This document shows, in pieces, positions 59,084 to 64,000 of a stretch of 64,000 bases of DNA (position 1 is its first letter; every line of letters starts with the position of its first letter). The translations under genes were made by a program, and so were the position numbers. Below the pieces are notes generated by a model. That model saw nothing but the letters and a program-made list of their open reading frames with translations, was not told the DNA's origin and did no database searches. Source of the DNA: Mesorhabditis belari. Lineage: Eukaryota; Nematoda; Chromadorea; Rhabditida; Rhabditidae. The stretch is from assembly GCA_958450365.1 (NCBI GenBank), contig CAUEEP010000939.1:1612001-1676000 (forward strand), written 5' to 3'.

Positions 59084-62000
59084 ATGGAGGGTTTGCCGAG
59101 ATTCCCGATGTTCGCCCCAGAAATGAAGGAAACTTATTTTTTTCTTAAAACCAATTTTCAATTCAGATTTCGGATTCAATTTCTAAATATTTAGGCAACC
59201 AGCATCGGCTATCCAGAAGATTTCATTCTACGAATGAAAGAGTACATTCTGATGCATTTCCAAGATGATCCACACAATTACGATGCCCCGATAAAAGAGA
59301 TCATCGCGTTGAAAGGGGTGAGTCGGAAAGGGGGGCAAGATTCGAGACTTGCAGTAATCCTTTTCAACTTTAAAGTAAACTTACCTTAAAGTAGAGTAAC
59401 TTTTGGATCAAACTAATCTTTCGAAGTACAAATTTCTGCGCATCTTCAGAAAATGATGAACCCGCAAGTGAGCGTTGAATCGACATGTGTCCTCAAACGA
59501 TATTACGCTCAATTGCTAATGATGAAGAATCGTTTCCCGATGGAAGAAGGCGATGAATTGATGAGATCCGAATCTTCCGATGATCTCATTTTTGTTTGGT
59601 TGGTTATTTTTAATGTTTGGTTGGTTATTTCTAATGTTTGGTTGGTTTTTCAAAAGCCAAACGGTTCATAAACGATGCCAAAAGATAGATCTAATGAAAA
59701 CTAGAGGAAAACCACTTACATACATTATTCTAAATAGTCCACAATAGAAAGATTACGATAATGAATCAATTTTGATTATAGATTATGATAAATGAATCTA
59801 AATGATAAAGATAAATGAATTTACTGTAGACTCAGACGTACAGTATCCATTATTTGTCCCAAAGGCAAATATCTTTAGAGCTCGAAAACTTTTACAGCAT
59901 TTGCAAGGGGGGTCATTACTTTTGAGCGACCTTAAGTTTTCTTTTTATGCCATGTTTTAGAAAGCATTCAAAATGAGCTGAAACTATACATTTCGAGCGT
60001 CCCCCCCTGTGTCCCCCTTTTGCCCCCTAAGTGTCCCCCTCAAAGTGTCCCCTTTTTGTCCCCCTAAAGTGTCCCCCCCCTAGTATCCCCCTATTTTTTT
60101 TCATATCAAATCACAACTTTTTGCTCTCCAAATGTGCTCTAACTTTTTAAACTCAATGATCAGCAAATGCATCGAACTCGAAACATCTTAAACGGAAAAA
60201 TTTAGGGGGATACTAGGGGGGGGGGACACTCTAGGGGGAAAAGGGGGACACAGGGGGGACACTCGAAATGTATAGCTGAAACCAAAATATTTATGCATGT
60301 TTATGAAAAATCTACATTTTGTTTTTAAACATATTACTCTGTGCATTTATTTTATATGACAAACCTGAAAAGTTTGAGGGGGGTTCTTTGAGCTTTGAGC
60401 GGCACTGTAGTAATTTAATAGACATTACATATTGAGCCAACATAAAAGCTTGACAAAAAAAGAAAGATTCAACAAAAACCAAAAAAACAAAAACCAATAC
60501 CGTATGCTATGTATTTTCCTAATAGTATGCTTCCTAATGCTTCGTAAGGTGCCATTTCTGATAGCCAACTTGCTTGTCCGATGAAAAGGGGTAGTTTTTG
60601 AGCGTAGGGTAGTTTTTTTCCGTGATAAATCATTTTTTCTCGCGAACTTCTAAACCGATTTTGTTCGGATTTTAAAAAAAAATCGAGAAATCGACAGTAA
60701 TTTTAGAAAAATCCAAACAAATTCAGAGGCTCGCGAGAAAAAAAATGATTTAGTGCGGAAAAAACGACTACGCGACGCTCCTCTGTTATACTTTAAGGAA
60801 AAAATGGTACACCATTATTTCACCATGTATTTGATATCCTGTAAACAATTTCGAATGCTAATCCGTTTTGGAAGAGAGTGAGATAATGGAGTACCGTTTT
60901 TTCCTTATAGTATAACAGAGGAGCGTCGCGTAGTCGTTTTTTTTTCCGCACTAAATCATTTTTTTTGCTTCAAAGCTGGGTTTCTTCAAAAATGATCAGT
61001 TTTTGAAGGGATTTCCCTTTTCGAAAGGCTACAAGGCTGGATAAATAGACTCAATGTCAATGTCTTTGTTCGCCTAAAATAATAATAATCCATTTTTCTA
61101 GGCCTGACCGTACCTCGGACCTTCCACACACCGTCGGCTACAATGACATCAATTTCGAAATCGCAAACATTCTTTTCAATATTGGAGCTGTTCATGCAAA
61201 TATTGGCGCCATCGAGAATCGAGAGAGCGAAGATGTGAGGAAATTGTTGTCATTTTGAATTCTCCCATTTTTTCAGTCAATCAAAAACGCCTTCATGCAT
61301 TTCCAGTACGCCGCGTGGCCCTTTCAACAGGTTTTTTGGCTCAAATTTTTAACGTTATATGTTTTCAATCTTGCTATTGTTTTTTGTACGATAAGATATC
61401 AAATTTCCACAAGATTTGCCTAATATTTGTGCAGATTCGTGACACTATGAACGTCGACAAGTTCTCCACTCTCGATTTCGACAAAGAACTCCTCACTTTC
61501 TTCGTAAATATTCTGCTGGTTGGTTGAGTTTTTCAAATTTCAGTCAAAGATACAAATTGGGTAATTGAGCCGGCTGAGAAGGTGTGCTGAGCGCTGTGCT
61601 TTGTGCTCTCGCTTAAACGCGCGCTTTCTGGCATCAGTTTTGGCGCTCTCGATGCCATTCTGGCCATTCTGGCATCGAGATCAGCGCCAAATAATGATTC
61701 TTGGCTGGAGAACGCATAAACTTGGGTAATTAAACCGGCTGAGGGTCTTCTGGCGCCCAGCAGTATGCCAGATGCCGTTTTTCCTACAAATGACATCGAA
61801 AGAACGAACAGTGAAAGAATTGTGCGTTCTTTTGCTGCCTCCTGCGGCTTCTAGCGCACTGCTTGGTGTGCCAGAAAGCGCACGTTTAAGCGTAAGCACA
61901 AATAACGGCTTTTCTGCACCAGACAGCGTGCGTTTAAGCGCGAGCACAAAGTACGGCTTTTCTGCACCAGAAAGCGCGCGTTTAAGCGTAAGCACAAAGT

Positions 62001-64000
62001 ACGTCTTTTCTGCACCAGTAAGCGCGCGTTTAAGCCTAAGCACAAAGAACGCCTTTTCTGCACCAGAAAGCGCGCGTTTAAGCGTAAGCACAAAGTACGG
62101 CTTACAAAATACAGTAGTTACGGTAAAAATCATATTAATCATCATTTACCTAAAGCTGCTTACACATCAAAATTAGCATTTACCATTGTCCAGGCCCAAT
62201 CGCAAGAGTGCCTTGTCGAGAAGAGTCTCATCGATCATCGCTCGAATGAAGTAGTCGCCAAATTGTCGATTCATTTGAGAGGACTTTACAAGTGAGGAGA
62301 TTTGCATATAAATAATATAAATATACCTTTAGATATCTTATCTCTTTTTTAAACTTATCTTATTTTATCTCTGATCTCTTGTAACTATTTTTCCATTTTA
62401 GAGAATGCAGCAATTACCTCGAGAACTCGGCGCTCGCCGACGCGATCGCCTCGATGAAGTACAAGGTAAGGAAATTAGAATTGCGCGTTCTTTTCCCCTC
62501 TTTTCCACAGAAAACACCATTTAGCATACCACTTCCAGAGGGTGCGCGTTTGGGCACAAAGTACGCATAGGCTTTGCTGCGCTCTAATGCATAATCTAAA
62601 ATAATGATTTAAGACCATATCTAGATTTAATTAGATAGTTTATCTAATACTATCTAATATTATTTATTATGTAAATATAATATTTAATCGATTCTCAGGA
62701 GTGGATCCGGATGTGCTCCTCGAAATCGGAACTCTATGGAGCGATTGCCGCTCTGTATATGGGAATGAAGGTGAGACTGAGAAAATTAGCATATTGTGAA
62801 ATATTTCTAATTCTAATTCTAATTCTAATTCTAAATCGAATTCTAATTAGCATTCTATTTCCAGGCTGAAGATGAGAACAAGTACGGTCTTCGGCTGGCT
62901 TACTATGCGAAATCAGTGGCTCACGTGAAGGTAAGCAGTGATCGATTGTGTACTGTGCTACCATGTAAATGTTTCCCTTCTGGTGCACTACATTCTTCAT
63001 TTTTTTCTGTAGAAACAAAAATGGAGAATTCAGTGCGCTAGAAAGGGTGCGTTTCCATTTACAAGCATATCACGTTTTGAAACAAGTTGGAGAATTAAAC
63101 CAGTTCTGAATTCTTCTTCAGTGTGCTCTGGAGACACTTGAAAAAGATAAGCGAAGTGACATGCACGCGACCGCAAATTTCATTCGAGATGTTGTCTTTT
63201 TCAAGTGAGTAGCAGGAATATCAAAATATTTTAGTAGTTTTACTAAAAGATAAAAAGATTCGAAAACAATGAAGTAAAAGGAAACCGAGAGAAACGAAAC
63301 AAAATCATTTTTAAATTTTAAATAGAAAACATGAGCGGAACAATAAACCGTATTTTCTCTAATAGTAGTGCACCGGGCCGAGTTGATGACTATTTTACGG
63401 TTTCCAAGCTTTTGCAGAAGCTCAACACTCAAATCCCCCACTAGATCTCATCGTCAGCTACATTTTCCGACCCCACATCGATAGGTTCTGATAAGCGGTT
63501 CTCGAGATTTCGAGAAATTTAGGCGACGCTCAGGGTGCGCTACTATTAGAGAAAATACGGTAACAGAAAAGGATTTTGGAGAGAACTTAAACTTAAAACG
63601 CGCTACAAAAGGGGATAGATTTTACAAAAGGAGGAAGAAAACTTATAAAAACCGGACAACTTTCACGATTCCATCGGAAAATGGAAAGAATGGCAAAAGG
63701 GGAATTTTGTGCGGGGTACGGTAGCGCATCCACGCTTTCGAAAGCACGCCGCACTTCGCGCCAGTTCCTTAAAACCGCACGTGAATAGGAATCTAACGGA
63801 GCCACAAACAACCACTAATAACAACAACAAAAACAAGAAAACACATGTTTTCTCAAAAAATCAAAGGAGAGGATGAGAAAAAGTGACGTAAAAACGAAAA
63901 GAATGGCAAAAGGGGAATTTTGTGCTGGTTACGGTAGCGTGCCGCGTCACTTTTGCGCCAGTGTCGTAAAACCGTACGTCAATAGGAAACTAATGAAGCC
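59084..64000 (+). CDS. ego-2: HD-PTP/PTPN23 orthologue, BRO1 domain (5' part only)
   Basis: BRO1-domain protein that works with ESCRT in endosomal sorting; the family has a C-terminal phosphatase-like domain, which lies outside the window. Exons seen: 59084-59115, 59195-59317, 59450-~59599, 61102-61234, 61277-61330, 61435-61518, 62194-62291, 62402-62465, 62699-62770, 62865-62930, 63122-63204. The start MEGLPRFPM matches HD-PTP (MEAVPRMPM) rather than ALIX. NDINFEIANILFNIGAVHA is the BRO1 core helix, and AALYMGMKAEDENKYGLRLA fits the later TPR-like helices. Two problems: the first intron has no GT or GC donor at the expected place (ATGAAG|GAAACT), and the join from about 59599 to 61102 is out of phase, so an exon may be missing there. 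Sequence 63205-64000 looks intronic. Confidence 0.88.
59590..59655. repeat. Three tandem copies of GTTTGGTTGGTTATTTTTAA
   Basis: A 21-nt unit repeated three times at the 3' edge of HD-PTP exon 3. As it keeps the frame it extends the ORF (FNVWLVI repeated) past the likely exon end. This is probably why the donor is hard to place. Confidence 0.8.
59878..60285. mobile_element. Inverted repeat with G/C homopolymer-rich arms
   Basis: The core arm 59990-60090 (CGAGCGTCCCCCCCTGTGTC and more TGTCCCCC units) is complementary to 60200-60275. It is flanked by the weaker inverted motifs TTTTGAGCGACCTTAAG and CTTTGAGCGGCAC. G-runs of up to ten could form quadruplexes. In an HD-PTP intron. Confidence 0.8.
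60600..60965. mobile_element. Nested inverted repeat in the same HD-PTP intron
   Basis: CGACTACGCGACGCTCCTCT at about 60766 and its complement at about 60918-60937, each next to TGATTTAGTGCGGAAAAAA or its complement. A third arm of AATCATTTTTTCTCGCGA lies at about 60626-60645. GGAGCGTCGCGTA also occurs at 51510 next to CDKAL1. Confidence 0.82.
61570..62103. repeat. AGCACAAAGTAC family array in an HD-PTP intron
   Basis: Four to five direct units of about 57 bp (TCTGCACCAGAAAGCGCGCG then TTTAAGCGTAAGCACAAAGT) at 61862-62103, preceded by inverted single copies at 61590-61640. The best-amplified locus of a family dispersed across the window. Confidence 0.88.
62535..63060. repeat. Two further AGAAAGGGTGCGTTT copies
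   Basis: A degenerate copy at about 62536-62568 (AGAGGGTGCGCGTTTGGGCA then CAAAGTACGC) and a foldback at about 62977-63060 (CCCTTCTGGTGCACTA ... AGTGCGCTAGAAAGGGTGCG). Both lie in HD-PTP introns. Confidence 0.75.
63348..63562. mobile_element. Short TIR element related to 36730-37243
   Basis: The left ACCGTATTTTCTCTAATAGT, followed by AGTGCACC, is complementary to the right end ending in ATTAGAGAAAATACGGT. About 215 bp, in the last visible HD-PTP intron. Confidence 0.85.
63660..64000. repeat. Tandem duplication of about 120 bp, period about 220 bp
   Basis: AATGGCAAAAGGGGAATTTT then GTACGGTAGCG at 63690 and again at 63902. Both are followed by a CACTT..GCGCCAGT block and AATAGGAA. The second copy is cut by the window end. 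Confidence 0.85.

Overview
The window is nuclear DNA of a nematode. The genes have many short exons (often 60-170 nt) and mostly short introns with U-rich acceptors. Starts often sit a few bases after a TTTTAG/TTTCAG acceptor, as expected for spliced-leader trans-splicing. TTAGGC, the nematode telomere unit, is present, and every recognisable protein is an animal orthologue. The chromosome and species cannot be fixed from sequence alone. Gene models were built by hand from splice signals, frame and family knowledge, and in most genes the exon lengths sum to an intact frame.

Layout. 1-9717 (-): AP-3 complex beta subunit, running off the left edge. 10019-13164 (-): TAF5 of TFIID, 301 nt upstream of the AP-3 gene. 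13237-14623: two long inverted-repeat elements. 14912-16899 (+): a tight pair, MMAA-type GTPase and methylmalonyl-CoA epimerase, both in mitochondrial propionate/B12 metabolism, probably one operon. 17168-20277 (+): an unrecognised coiled-coil gene whose 3' end lies in an inverted repeat. 21114-30229 (+): DDX27/Drs1 RNA helicase, with two tandem SLC22A18-like transporters nested antisense in its 5.35 kb intron. 31059-33391 (+): a CYP4-type cytochrome P450. 37369-48079 (+): an unrecognised single-pass membrane protein with an acidic N-terminus and a long basic, proline-rich C-terminus; its introns are packed with satellites. 48757-51804 (-): CDKAL1 tRNA methylthiotransferase. 52262-56549 (-): a WW-MyTH4-RhoGAP protein (ARHGAP39/Vilse type). 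57512-58245: a terminal-inverted-repeat element carrying a small spliced ORF. 59084-64000 (+): the start of HD-PTP (PTPN23/EGO-2), BRO1 domain, running off the right edge.

The second theme is repeats. At least a dozen inverted-repeat (foldback/MITE-like) elements and about a dozen tandem arrays sit in introns and intergenic DNA, and several families recur. They include a decayed Tc1/mariner element with interstitial TTAGGC arrays, and a 20-bp satellite open in three frames inside a TIR-bounded element.

Other points of note are a strong preference for UAG over CAG splice acceptors, two consecutive GC-AG introns in TAF5, and a possible GA-AG intron in HD-PTP. The genes do not form one pathway apart from the MMAA/epimerase pair; the rest are housekeeping genes in membrane trafficking (AP-3, HD-PTP), transcription (TAF5), ribosome biogenesis (DDX27) and tRNA modification (CDKAL1). 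No rRNA, tRNA or CRISPR array was recognised by eye.
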